Positions 12,601-23,708 of a stretch of 64,000 nucleotides of DNA are shown one piece after another. Source of the stretch: Acanthaster planci (taxonomy: Eukaryota; Echinodermata; Asteroidea; Valvatida; Acanthasteridae); the NCBI RefSeq assembly GCF_001949145.1, contig NW_019091366.1, positions 1,362,799 through 1,426,798 of the forward strand, in the 5' to 3' direction. The translations under genes and the position numbers were made by a program. How positions within the stretch are numbered: the stretch's first letter is position 1; the number at the start of each line of letters is the position of its first letter. The notes below the pieces were generated by a model. That model saw only the letters and a list, made by a program, of their open reading frames with translations. It made no database searches and was not told the origin of the DNA.

Positions 12601-15600
12601 TAAAAAGAGAATAATAGATAAGCTGGAACTTCCTCTCACTGCTGTGACCGATCGACCACGATTTCAAACTCTGGCCCACCTGTTGTAGCATCGATTCTAT
12701 TTTTAAGCGACCCCAGATTTTTTTTAAAAATTATTAGTCTGTTATTCATAAAAGCCTTAAGCCAGGGTGGATGTCCGGTTCCAATCATCCCGTTATTATG
12801 CTCTGTCATTGTCTCCTCCTGTAACAGCGTGAGGGATGTCAGAACAAGCGAATCATTGTCCAAATAATTGTGCATTCGTCGTCGGGTATCCTCAATTTTA
12901 CCGAGGAGAAACGTGTTCTTCCTGTCCTTATTTGCACGCACATACATGATGTACCATTTTCAGGTGCAACATGCTTTGCAACATTAGTTTTGGTTTTCTG
13001 CGTCACTCAAATGCAAAGTCAAAAAGTCACTATCAATAAAATGTTATGAAACGCTTGTGACTCATTTATTTATCTGACGAGAAGACAGGAGAAATTCGAG
13101 TTCTGAAACTTACTCATCAGCTATTTTCACTGCATACAATAGATCATTTCTAGTCACACACAAGGCCTCTCTGTTTAAATCTTCTACCCCTTTTGCTGGC
13201 TTTGAAGCCCTGTTCATTGTCTAAAAACTCGAAATCCCCAGCCGAGGAAATACACAAAGATCAGTAATAAGTGACATTTCCTTTTTTTTTTTTTAAAAAC
13301 CTTCTTTACAGAAGAGGGTCTGAATCCCTAGACCCCAACTCAAAGCTCGATACTAAGAGGAAGTTAAAGCATCCTCAAGTTACTTGAACCCCTCCCCATC
13401 CCACCAAAATGTCATCACCTCCGGCCGGTTATCGCAATTGTCATTGTTTGCGCTACGTGAGTGTTCCTGTTATTTGACCCCCTCTGTCTGTTCTTTATTC
13501 GGTCAGTTTTGACGGTCTTCCTGACATTCGTGTCCTTGTGTGAGTGTCACACCTCACTTTTTTAGAGATTTTCGTTTGTCATTTTGTCCAAATCATGATC
13601 ATCAAGATCAACCTTCAGTCATAATTTGAGGGGTGAAAAGACTTAATATCCTGCTGGCATCCACCGCCTAAGGCCCCGTCTGGGGTTGGCGCCATTCTGG
13701 TCTTACAAGAAACTATTACTTTTTTCCCCAGCTAGGATGGCTTGATTATATTTGTATTTAACTGGACAAACTTTGAAAGAAATCCATATTTCAGTCGCCA
13801 CTTTGGAGATGGAAAAATTGTTAGTAAAGTTTCTTCGTGAGGATGCAGTGTCAAAAACCGATTGGAAAATTACAGTATACACCAAAAAACAGAACTAATT
13901 GTTTCAATGTTAACTTGAATTTGACTATTTTCCATAACAAGGCCTTTGGTATGTTTTGAATGTTCATCTTAACATCATAATGCCTCAAATTAAAGCCTCA
14001 AATTAAATACCCTTTATTATGCAAGTATACCTGGTTACAAAAATTCTTTTAGTTTGGGAGTCTGAAGTTACGCAGATTCCGTTATATACATAACCCAAAC
14101 TGTTGCATGCTTGCATTCCCACGCATTATTAAAATTATTATTATTAATTATGTTATTAAAACACCATCGTTATTTGTTCTCAGCTGATTGAGTATCAAGA
14201 AAACCCACTTTACTTGTGTTCTTTAACTTCGCATTCAATAGTTTGCTTCCAATTAAACCGCTTCTGCAATATCCAGTAAATTCAGTTAATTTTTCTCTGT
14301 CCATTTCTCTTTTGTTTCACCCTGTATTTTCTATACATCTTTAAACTCCCATGTTGGTTACTTTTACTTTTACTGCTTTTAGAGCCTGCATCTTGTCTTT
14401 CGTCGTTAGATTCTGGTGGATCTCAGCCTCACATTCTGAGGTGAGAACCGCTCTGCTTTCTAGTCGGCATTTTTGGTATACCCAGTAGGCCAGCTAGCGA
14501 GCTCTCTGGAGGCTGTGACCAGACACGGCACTGCCCACTTGGCCTACCCGAAGTCCTAGTCATTCACGAAGTCTTCAAATATGTTTTCTATCTTAAATGG
14601 CTGTGGAATTTTTTGGGGTGATTTTACCACCGTTGACGGGAAAACTACCAGCCCCCTACATTCCTAAGGCGTTCACACGTTGCTCTTAAATGGGGGGGGG
14701 GGAGATTTTTTGTCGTGTGCCTACCACGACAGGCTTTGCACGTGTTTTTGAACCCCATAAACGCAAACGTTAAAAATGACAGATTTCACATTTTTGGTAC
14801 AATACTTCAGTGAAGTCAAGAAGGTAGCATGTCATCTTATTACAGTTAATACGACACCTGAACAGCGAGTAAGTACTTTGTTTTGTTGTTCTCAGATGGC
14901 GCCAAAACGGTTGCTAAGGGGAGAAAGTTCAGAGTCTTGCGGTATTTTTTCCCACGTATGATCAGTGACGTCCGCTGCTCGATGAAAAACAATTGCATAT
15001 TATTTTACAGGACAATCCCTCTGCATTATTATGTAAGGTATCTATGAAGAAAATATTGGCGGAATATTAATCGGTAAAGAAGCATATTAATCAAATGACA
15101 CCCAAAGTAAATTATTTTATATCTAAATCTTAGACACACGACATCATGATCAGTCTTATTACCCCTATGGAAGCTTAATAACTCATGAAATAATTCCTTA
15201 TTGCTCCGTCATGCTTATTGCATTTGTGATGTCATCTTGGGAAACAATCTGAGAACGGACGTTGTTTCCATTAATATTGATACGTTTTGTTTTCCTGCTC
15301 AGATGGTGCACGGAAGTTATCAGCAAACAAAAAAGGTTCAGCTCGTATAGGGAATCTTTGAACAGCTAATTAAGTTTCTCAATTGGCGTCAATACAACAG
15401 CGGCTTTCTATGAGACTTGAAACTGCATAGGCCTATACGTCTTTTATACAGTGAACAAAAATGCCCATGAACGATTTGTTTTAATACCAGGTCAAAACAT
15501 GTATTTTGATACATCTAAACCATATGGAGACCCGACATACATATTTTCATGTCGAATTCGTCTTGAAGTTGAAGGGAAACATCGACGTAAGTCACGATAA

Positions 15601-18600
15601 TAAAAAACCACTTTGCATGCAATTCCAAGGAAATTCAAATTACACGGTCTGACCATAATTATTTTTAGCCCGCAGTAGATACTCAGCCCAACAAAAACCG
15701 CAACAAAAAACAGTGAATTTTTTCTCAGCCTGCAACAGATTATGACAACGACTGTACTGAATTGGTCAACATTGCTTTACTTTGGTGGTTACAGTTTGTG
15801 GGGTTGTTTAAGTTCATTCACGGTCAACTTTGGTGGGCCGAATTCGAATCTCAAACTTCTCTTAATATGCAGAGAGAGAGAGATCTACGCCTATTTTATT
15901 TCGTAGTCTACTGAAAATCAATGCCATGGGTTACTCAAGAAGGAAAACCTTTCCATTAACATTTGTTGGAAAATATATTATTCATAGCAGCAAATACTGG
16001 ACTGTATGTTATGATGTGGATACAAATAAAGTCATTAAATATCTCGATTTCTTTTTTGCAAAGCCACTTTTTCGGTCAATTTGTATTAAACCTTCTAACT
16101 GAATCCATTAACATTTTTGCAAGGTTTTCCTCTTCAAAAGAATATCAGTCAAGAATATGTTGTTTTCTATCGATCCAATTTTATTACAAGATTCCAGAAA
16201 ACTAATGTCAAAATCAGGTCAGCCTTAGGTCCCGAGACTCCACCGGATGCTTCAACCCTTCGACACGAGACACAGGGTCAAGGGTCAAGTAGTTATTATT
16301 AGACGCTACAAACCCCGTCACCACAGTGACGTCATATCGAAAGTTGCCAATGACTCACGATTGTTGTTGCAAAGATTGAGAAAGTTCGAGCTCTATTTTT
16401 TTCGCATTCAGCGATGAGTAAACAATTCTTGCAATTAGTGGAAACAATCGAGACGTCGTGAACTGCACCATATGTACGTGTGGTTAGGAACCGGTCAAGG
16501 TTGAGCATAGGGAACTAAGGACGGGAACAGGCTCGTCAGCGGTTAGAAAGATTTCCTCTCCCGATCATGGTAACCCCTGATTTCACAGAATGACTGGGTG
16601 ATCCAACACCACAGACATAATTATTGCGCCCCATAGTTCTTTTCTTTGTTTTCAATGTGTGCAAAGTTCAACCACCGACGGTAAAAGCCCACGAAAGGAC
16701 AACTTGACACCAATTGTTTCGACAATCTCCAAGATGATACGTCAGGACAGATTTCGAATGGATAGGGTTTGGAGTGTAATTATTGCCAGCAAAAGGATGT
16801 TTCCGTAGATTTGCAGATTTGCAGAATGGTTGATGCAGGGATTCGAGTCGAGATGCCCATGTATTTCATTTTTTTTTCAAGGGGGGGGGTTGCCCTTTAG
16901 AACGTATCAGAAAACAAAAGGTTGGTCTAAATTCAGAAATACTCCCTGCGTTTAAGAAAAAAAAAATGTTTTCATTGTATTACTTGCTATTTACCCTTTA
17001 CGTCATTTGTCAGGTTTTACGCTGAAAAAGGTGACAGGACTTGGGATAAAAGTACCCTTTTCGCTGATGCAAAATATTGTAGGGGCACGTATAATACTAA
17101 GGCTTGGAACGTTTAAGGCTTATATCCAAACCGCTTGGTCTATTGCTAATGACTACAAAGAGATTTTTATAAATGGGCCCAGTAGTTTCAGTTTGGCGCC
17201 ATAGGCAAGTTCAGCTTTCCAATTAAAGACCTGTTTGTGGCACTTTAATATAAACTCCGAGATAAAGATGCCTTCCAAGATTCAGATTACACTTATTATC
17301 GTAGCAGTTTTACACTTGACATTCACTACATAAGCTTTTGAGGTGGTTTTGAGCTTCTTTGCATGGACTTGTTGAGAATTTGTTCAGGACTTTGCAAAGT
17401 TTTTCCTTTTCCTATATTTTTCAGCTCTCTTTACCATTAGTTTTGAAAAAGTTTGCCCTTTGTTTATTTGCGAACCGGCAACATTGTCACGCTTTTCCTG
17501 TTTACCATGACGACCAAGCCACTGCTAGCTTCTTCCCACGTGTTGCCAATCACCTTGCGGTCGTTCGTTGGGCATCGGCACGCCCTACAAGTTATCTCAA
17601 CTAACACCTCGAACCTGCCTCCAATTATTCCCCCCCCCCCATGTCCCATTATTTGGTTGTTTTCGCGCCCTGTCAGGCCTGAGGATATTGTGTTTTACAC
17701 TCTCGTTCCGCCCCCACCTCGACGACAAATTGTAACCACTCGTCCTAGGCATGATTAGTGATCAAGTTTCATGACTTTAATGTTTACAGGAACCATTCGT
17801 CTGTTCTTTGGACAGTTTGAAGCTTGGCGTTAATATTTTCTTCCATGATGAAACTACTGCACAGCCAACAAGCTTTTCCACAAAGTTGTAATGCCGTCAG
17901 AAAGTCGCAAGCGCAGCATCACGATGCATTTCCTCCCGCCCCTACACCTCCAGCTATCCTAAAGCACAGGGACTGTCTGTTTTTTTCAGTTCGTACTTCT
18001 TAATAGGCTAATACACAGCATGACAAAAACATCGTTTGACTTGCCGTACTTACTTTCAGGTGCAATCAGTACTTGTCGATCTCCCTTGATTTTGGGCTGA
18101 GTTGGAGTATAGTTCAACCTGCTTAATATAGGTCACATGACACCTGCCCATTGTGGTACGCCTTAGCATGTCCAGAAGCTGTCAATATTCGGATACAAGG
18201 CTTCAGATGACAAAACAGTTGAAACATTACCCAACTAAATTGACTGAACGAACCCACACCATTGCGTGGGATGGGGAAATCTGACTTGTTATAAGGTAAC
18301 AAAATATGAAGTGTCAATTAAACAAGAAAGAAACACAAACAAAAATATGGATATAAATTATTCATAACCTCAATTCCAACTAGTTTCTTGCTATGACTGT
18401 GAAAATTGGAAGAAATGGGAGCACTCACGGTTGAAAGTTCTGCACTGGTTGATTAAACTGATTCCTTTCTGAAGAAGAGGCAACAAAAGTACTTGTTCAA
18501 CCCTGCTTTGGAATGTGAAGGGAATGAGTGCCAGAATGAGAACCCACAGTGACATTTCTGGTTGGTTTAGGGGCCGGTGCCTGTCGTTTGCTGGATTTTT

Positions 18601-19805
18601 AACACTGTGACAGGAAAACAAACGTTATCTGCCTCACCACGTGAGGGATTAAAGGTACGGGCATTGACTCTGACCTATCCATTGCTTCTGATGAACCAAG
18701 ATGGTGTGATCTTCTGTCAAAATAATGTTGAAAGATTTGCCTCTGTCCGTCATGTAGGGGTCTAAACGCTGTATCGTCAGCTACTTGACAAATCGACAGA
18801 TCGCAAGAGATCTGGAGTTCCGCAGTTTCTATGGAAACCTTTTTACGCAGACAGCACGATTGGGTCAAGAGAGATCAAGTGCAGCATTTTGCTTGACGGC
18901 TAATAAAAAATAAACACGGCCACAAACTGCTGTCACGGGCTCAGTACAGTGGGTTTGAGCCGGATAACTGGAGACCATGGTTGATATTGAAGACTTTCTG
19001 TAAGCATGCGCAGATGTCTGCATGCGCACGCAGCGCAGACTGACGGCCGATTGTGCACGTCCAGCGCGTGCTCGGTATATCTTATCAGTTGAGGGGGATA
19101 TGGGTCTGTGTTTGAAAGTGGATTACTTCATACGATGCTAAGAACCCACGAAGTACCACCAGGCATGCACCAGGACACCAACTTGTAGTCCCTTTCCTTT
19201 GTCTTCCCTCTTTCTACACGTTATATGCTTTCTTTCCTCACATCCCCACCCCCTTCACAAGAAGTCAAAGTATTTGAGAAAAGCAAGGACTTCAAGGATT
19301 GTGTGAGTCTGGGAAAGCACCTTCAAAGGCCACGACCCAGGGGACTCATGAGCCACACAAGGTGTGGAAAGACATTAAGAGGTTTCTTTCCTAACCCCAC
19401 CGAGCCTGCCCTTCTCATGTCTTACCATTACGTTCAATTCCTGCGGCAGTTGAAGGGTGTCTGAATTCCATCTTCCCCCAGGTTCACCTCTTTAGGTGCG
19501 ATTAATGAGGCCGTAAATTGTCGTTGTCTTATCAACCGACCTTGCGTGATTTACATGTACCATTATTACTCGGGGCCCATTTACGGCTATGTCTCTATGG
19601 TTCGATGGTCGCTGTAGAAAAGAGCAGGCAGGCGGTGGCCAGGCACTGTCGTTATTATTGAACAAAAGCTGTTCGAGAAGATGAGGTGAAAATATGTCCA
19701 GAATTATAACAAAACACAGGTTTACTTTTGCAACCTGTAAAAGGAAGACTAGACGTGCACACCAATCGGTCATGTTGGTGGGTATGGCGGCCATTTTAGT
19801 AAGAA

Positions 19806-19845
19806 GTATTTTTATTAGGCTAATAAAGGCTAATAAAGGCTTAAA
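19806..19845. repeat. Short tandem repeat ggctaataaa x2
   Basis: The 12-bp unit (aggctaataaag) is repeated directly, with a partial third unit. It is a minor feature. Confidence 0.5.
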
Positions 19846-20656
19846 TAGAGCTTTGGTGAATATTATTGGTCCTGAATTGAACTCCATAATGGCCGGTGGC
19901 TTAATAAAATAAGACCTACAGATCTGACCTTATTGTGACAATTTTCATTTGCTAAGAAATAATTATACATCATATGTAACAGAATTATGGGCTTAGAAGT
20001 TGAAAAAAATCTACAGTTCATGCCGCTCCCCTCGTTCTATATTGCATTTTTGTCATCAAGCTACGACAGCTTTAAAGCCGGTTGCTTTTACCGGCTGTGA
20101 CCCGCTTGGCCACGGCCAATAGGGTTCCCCGTTCCGCACGATCTGACTTCAAGTATTCGATGCTAAAAGCCTGCCGATTCTCCCCTCTCGCTGAAAAGAA
20201 AAGAAAAAGACCTGCATTTGCAAATAATCCCAAAACGGTCCGCACAAATGCAAGGACAGCCTCCAAATTATAGCAACACGACCGCCGGGTAATAAGGACT
20301 GTTGACTCGGCTCTTTATATGAGTCATTTCTTCTTCATTCCAAATCGGGCAAGGGGGGTAAACACGGTAAATGGGTTTGCGGACGCAGGCACGGGTCCCG
20401 GGTACAAACTGATAAACGAGTGGATAGATGAGTTTTTGCTACAAAGAAAATAGGTTAACGGGGATGTAACTGCTTGACCACAGATTCCTGCAAATCGGTT
20501 AACATTAAAATGTTTGAAAGGTAGGCCTACATAAGCTATTGGTGTAATTTCACAACCCTAGGAACAATTTCGCTTGTATCTTTTTCCTTCCTCTATGCTC
20601 TTATCTGTAGGACTGAGACTAACCTGCATTTGAAGAACTAAAATTTCCGGCTGCAT

Positions 20657-20690
20657 TATTCTAACTTTTTTTATTCTAACTTTTTTTATT
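20657..20690. repeat. Two copies of a 17-bp T-rich unit
   Basis: attctaacttttttt plus two bases is repeated directly with no gap. It is a minor local duplication. Confidence 0.6.
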
Positions 20691-22605
20691 GACCCGCACA
20701 AAAAGTAGCTCACATTTCAGCATAGACCTAGGGTTTGCAGTCTTTGAAGCGACTCCGAGTCTTGTTGTTAGTGTGCATGCGATGTACATGCGTAAGTTCA
20801 TATTTCCTGCAATGCAAAATTTCATGTAACACCACCGAGGAAACCTAAGCACCTTAAAGCCGTCAAGGTGTATCATCCTGATGAATTATGCCCATGCACG
20901 CAATGGGGGGGGGGTCAATTGTGCGCCACGGAGGAATTTGGTATTCCTCCATAGTTGCGCCGAGTTCAGATTGACTCCTATCCGGTTGGGCATCTTTGCG
21001 CCCTCTCATCATTTCAATCTTGTCGAGCAAACTGGAGGAAACAGTCGCGAGTAATTGCAGTGTCAACAGAGGTCTGGCCTCCCAGCCAGGAGCGTCCCGA
21101 TAAATGGCGGAAATTGGCTAATAAGCCTCCGCGTTGATAACAGATTGAGATAAAAGTCTGGTAATTAAAACCCGAAACTGGCCTGGAACCACGGATATCT
21201 CTTCAGCCTGTCACTTGTTGAACAGGCGGGACGCGAACCAATCAATTAACAAGTGAACTAATCCAATTTGAGCCAGTCACAACACTCCAGTTGCAGAAAT
21301 AAATTTATTATGGACTTGAGTCTCATTTTTCTTCAATAATTCCTTTTTGAAGATGTGTGGAAATTCTACGTCGAAGATGTAATTTTATAGTGGGACAGGA
21401 ATGCCAAAGCCAGACCGTCAAATGGTTCAGATCATGGAGGCCAGATCAACTGACGGGCTGATTCAGTTCGCGCCACTCAAACCAGTCACAACCAGCCCTC
21501 CAGGCGGTTTTAATTGTCAATGCTAACCTCGTTCCCTTCAATGTTTGTTTATTGCAATCGGCTCATTGCGGGGTCGTGTTGAGTGATAGGCACGACCCTG
21601 TGCAGAAGCACTGTATGTGTTTTCTGCTACTGTTCTCTCCACTGAATTATGTGTACCCGTTATTTATATTTTCTCATTCCACGTGCGACATGACCCATCA
21701 AGCCGGCGCTGCGCACAATCTTATCGCTTGCTGTAAGATTTCTGTCGCGGGAAATGTGATGCGAGCCTTCTTTTATGAAGCGAAGTCAAGAAAACAGAGA
21801 AATTGTAGATGGATTACATCATTGGTCAGAGGGGAAGGGGTCACATGACGACCTAATCGTCAGAAGGCCCAGAAGGTTGCATACATTCCGAACACTATGA
21901 TTTTAATGGGTCCACCAATGCTCTAGGGGATCCATCACTACAGTCGGGCTGACATGTAACAGGCAGATTCTTTCACCAAATGGTAGTACGCGTGCGCACT
22001 TAGTCTCCTCCACGAGTCACATGAGGGAGTGATAAACTGGTGTTGAAATCTTTACGGAGAAGAAAACCTATTATCATAAATAAACCTATTTGATATTTCT
22101 GTCTTTTTTGGGGGGGGAGTACTTCCAGCTCCATTGTGAAGCCCAGCTGACTTGGAAAAATTCACTAATTCAATGGTGGTTTAATCATTACCTATACCCT
22201 AGATTACTTGACCCGAGTGAAAATCACGCACCCATCAATCGACTACCCCACATCCAGTCAATTGTCAGCCAGCAAGTTGCGGCACACCGATACTTAAATA
22301 CTATAGTGGCAAAGTGTCAACCCCTACCCATAGGCCTTTGCACTTCTACGGACCTGATGCCTTTTGTATACTAGTCACACTTGGACTGGAAAGTGGGTGA
22401 CACAGCACAAAGAGTTCCAGGGCGTCCAAGGTGTTGGTAAATCACATGCCGGTGTTTAACGGTCATTAGCGATTGAAGGGCTCGCCGAGCCAGTGCTTGT
22501 CGCGCCTTTAGTGTGGCCAGGCCGTCTATACGGGGGACTATACGCTCGCACCACGCGAACCCGCCCCGACCTACACCACACCACACAGCCACCGTTTTGT
22601 GAGGT

Positions 22606-22680
22606 CCATAAAAAGGGACACCCTCTATAAACGGTTCTCTATTGAGCGATTGGACTGATCGGTATTGCCAGTCAGTCAAA
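22606..22680 (+). promoter_or_regulatory. Candidate core promoter upstream of the NK7-class gene
   Basis: CCATAAAAAGGG (22606-22617, resembling a CArG box with one extra A) is followed by TATAAA (22626-22631). An initiator-like TCAGTC lies at 22672-22677. The TATA-to-initiator distance of about 48 bp is longer than the usual 30, so the true start may be elsewhere. The surrounding 22,450-22,880 is richer in G+C and CpG than the flanks. This would give a leader of about 530 nt before the ATG at 23207. Unspliced leader and promoter identity are both inferred. Confidence 0.3.
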
Positions 22681-23058
22681 CTTTTATCTCTGACGTTCGC
22701 GCACACAGCACGGCCCACCGAGTAGACGAACAAGGCCGGTATGGCCATTTCTGTCTGGTGACGTTGGACCGCTTCTCATCTTCAAGACTTTTTTTCATCT
22801 CTCCTGAGCGACGTTGAAGAGAAAATAAAACTGGAGATTCCTCGCGTCGATTTCTGCACACGCTGGATGGAAGATTCTCCTCGTCCATCAGTAAATGCTT
22901 TTAATTATCCGTCCTTTGCTTGTCCCCTCACTGTATCCATTTGTTTAATGTGGAGGGTCGTTAGCCATCAATTATCAGCCATTTGACGTTGTTGAAGCAA
23001 CTCTCATCGTTTGGTACGGGGAGAGACGCTAAGCAGTTGAGAGCGCGACGTTCAGATC

Positions 23059-23112
23059 ATGACTCTATCTGCGTGCTGTGAATGCTCAACATTTCTACAC
23101 TTAAAGCTGTAA
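23059..23112 (+). other. Short upstream open reading frame in the presumed 5' leader
   Basis: ATG at 23059 with A at -3, a favourable context, opens 17 codons and ends at TAA 23110-23112, about 95 nt before the main ATG. If the transcript starts upstream of this point, the frame could reduce or regulate initiation at the homeobox start. Its inclusion in the mRNA is unproven. Confidence 0.35.
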
Positions 23113-23453
23113 TCACTTTGGATTGGGATTCACAAGTTATACACCTAAAGTCACTTCGATATCTACATTTAAAGAAAGTTGGACAAACTATCGGGACTTC
23201 GTCGCAATGTTTCCACAATACCGGACAGACTTACTGGCTATGGGTCTGTCTTCTTCCAAGTTTCACCCCATGCCTGTGGTATCTGCTGCTGCGTTCTTTC
23301 CTCCAGTGGTGGCAATTGGGACCTGGCATCCCCATAACTATCGGCCGAGGGCCAAGCGGCCTACGCCGTACTACATTGCCGACATTCTCGGGCTGTGGGA
23401 GCGCGAGGCGGCCGTCGCTGCCGCCGCAGAGAGCCAGAGAAAGCTTGGCCTGA
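23082..23453 (+). other. Upstream reading frame overlapping the homeobox start out of frame
   Basis: ATG at 23082, in a weak context (T at -3), opens a frame that runs past the main ATG at 23207 in a different phase for 123 codons. The peptide resembles nothing known and is mostly the +1/-1 shadow of exon 1. It matters only as a possible translational control element, not as a protein. Confidence 0.25.
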
Positions 23454-23708
23454 TCAGTGCCGAGCACGCCCGTGCCATGACGCTGGCTGACTCGCCCGCC
23501 GTGGTCAGCGGTGGCGGTAAGCCGTCCGGGAAATCGGCGTCTTCTTCGCCGGGCAATTTGTCTGCTGATATGGACAAACGCGGTGTGGTGAAGCACGCCA
23601 AAGACGGACACCACCATCATCACCATCAGTCAAAAACTCACAGCAAGGAGGTGGTAGAAATTGTAACGGATCACACATCGGACAACCGGGAAAGCGTTGA
23701 CAGCAACG
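23207..23708 (+). CDS. NK7: NK7-class homeobox gene, coding exon 1 (residues 1-167 plus first base of codon 168)
   Basis: First coding exon of a three-exon gene whose spliced frame (502+206+732 nt) encodes 479 residues. The ATG at 23207 is the first in-frame ATG after an in-frame TAA at 23102, with G at -3. A second ATG (Met12) has a better context and could also serve. Visible features are a hydrophobic and Pro-rich N-terminus, TPYYIADILG at residues 53-62 resembling the eh1/TN Groucho-binding motif of NK proteins, an Ala-rich helix-like stretch (68-74), a Ser/Gly-rich linker (101-116) and a six-His run (135-140). The exon ends at AACG|gtaagt, a near-perfect donor in phase 1, and joins exon 2 to give Glu168. 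The role is inferred from the homeodomain in exons 2 and 3: a nuclear DNA-binding regulator. Antisense reading frames over this exon are shadows. The exon call is strong. The NK7 name rests on recalled homeodomain similarity, not on a search. Confidence 0.88.

Larger units (their letters stand above)
9651..22605. other. Non-coding stretch upstream of the homeobox gene
   Basis: No exon is supported. The stretch contains homopolymer runs (G near 11,626, 14,692 and 20,906; C near 17,630; T near 13,285), a perfect 7-bp-stem hairpin agccggt-7-accggct near 20,075 and two GCATGCGCA motifs at 19004 and 19020. Distal regulatory elements of the homeobox gene may lie here, but nothing in the sequence proves it. 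Confidence 0.6.

Noticed and set aside
14341-14493. 50-codon minus-strand stretch (YWVYQKCRLESRAVLT core) that looked coding-like
   Set aside because: A run of this length between stops is expected by chance, a stop lies directly upstream, and the candidate acceptor has no pyrimidine tract.
23123-23206. Extension of the homeobox protein upstream of 23207
   Set aside because: The frame is open back to TAA at 23102 but contains no ATG. A TTG start is not expected for this gene.
23231-23626. 131-codon minus-strand frame
   Set aside because: It is antisense to GC-rich exon 1, with no domain and no splice support.
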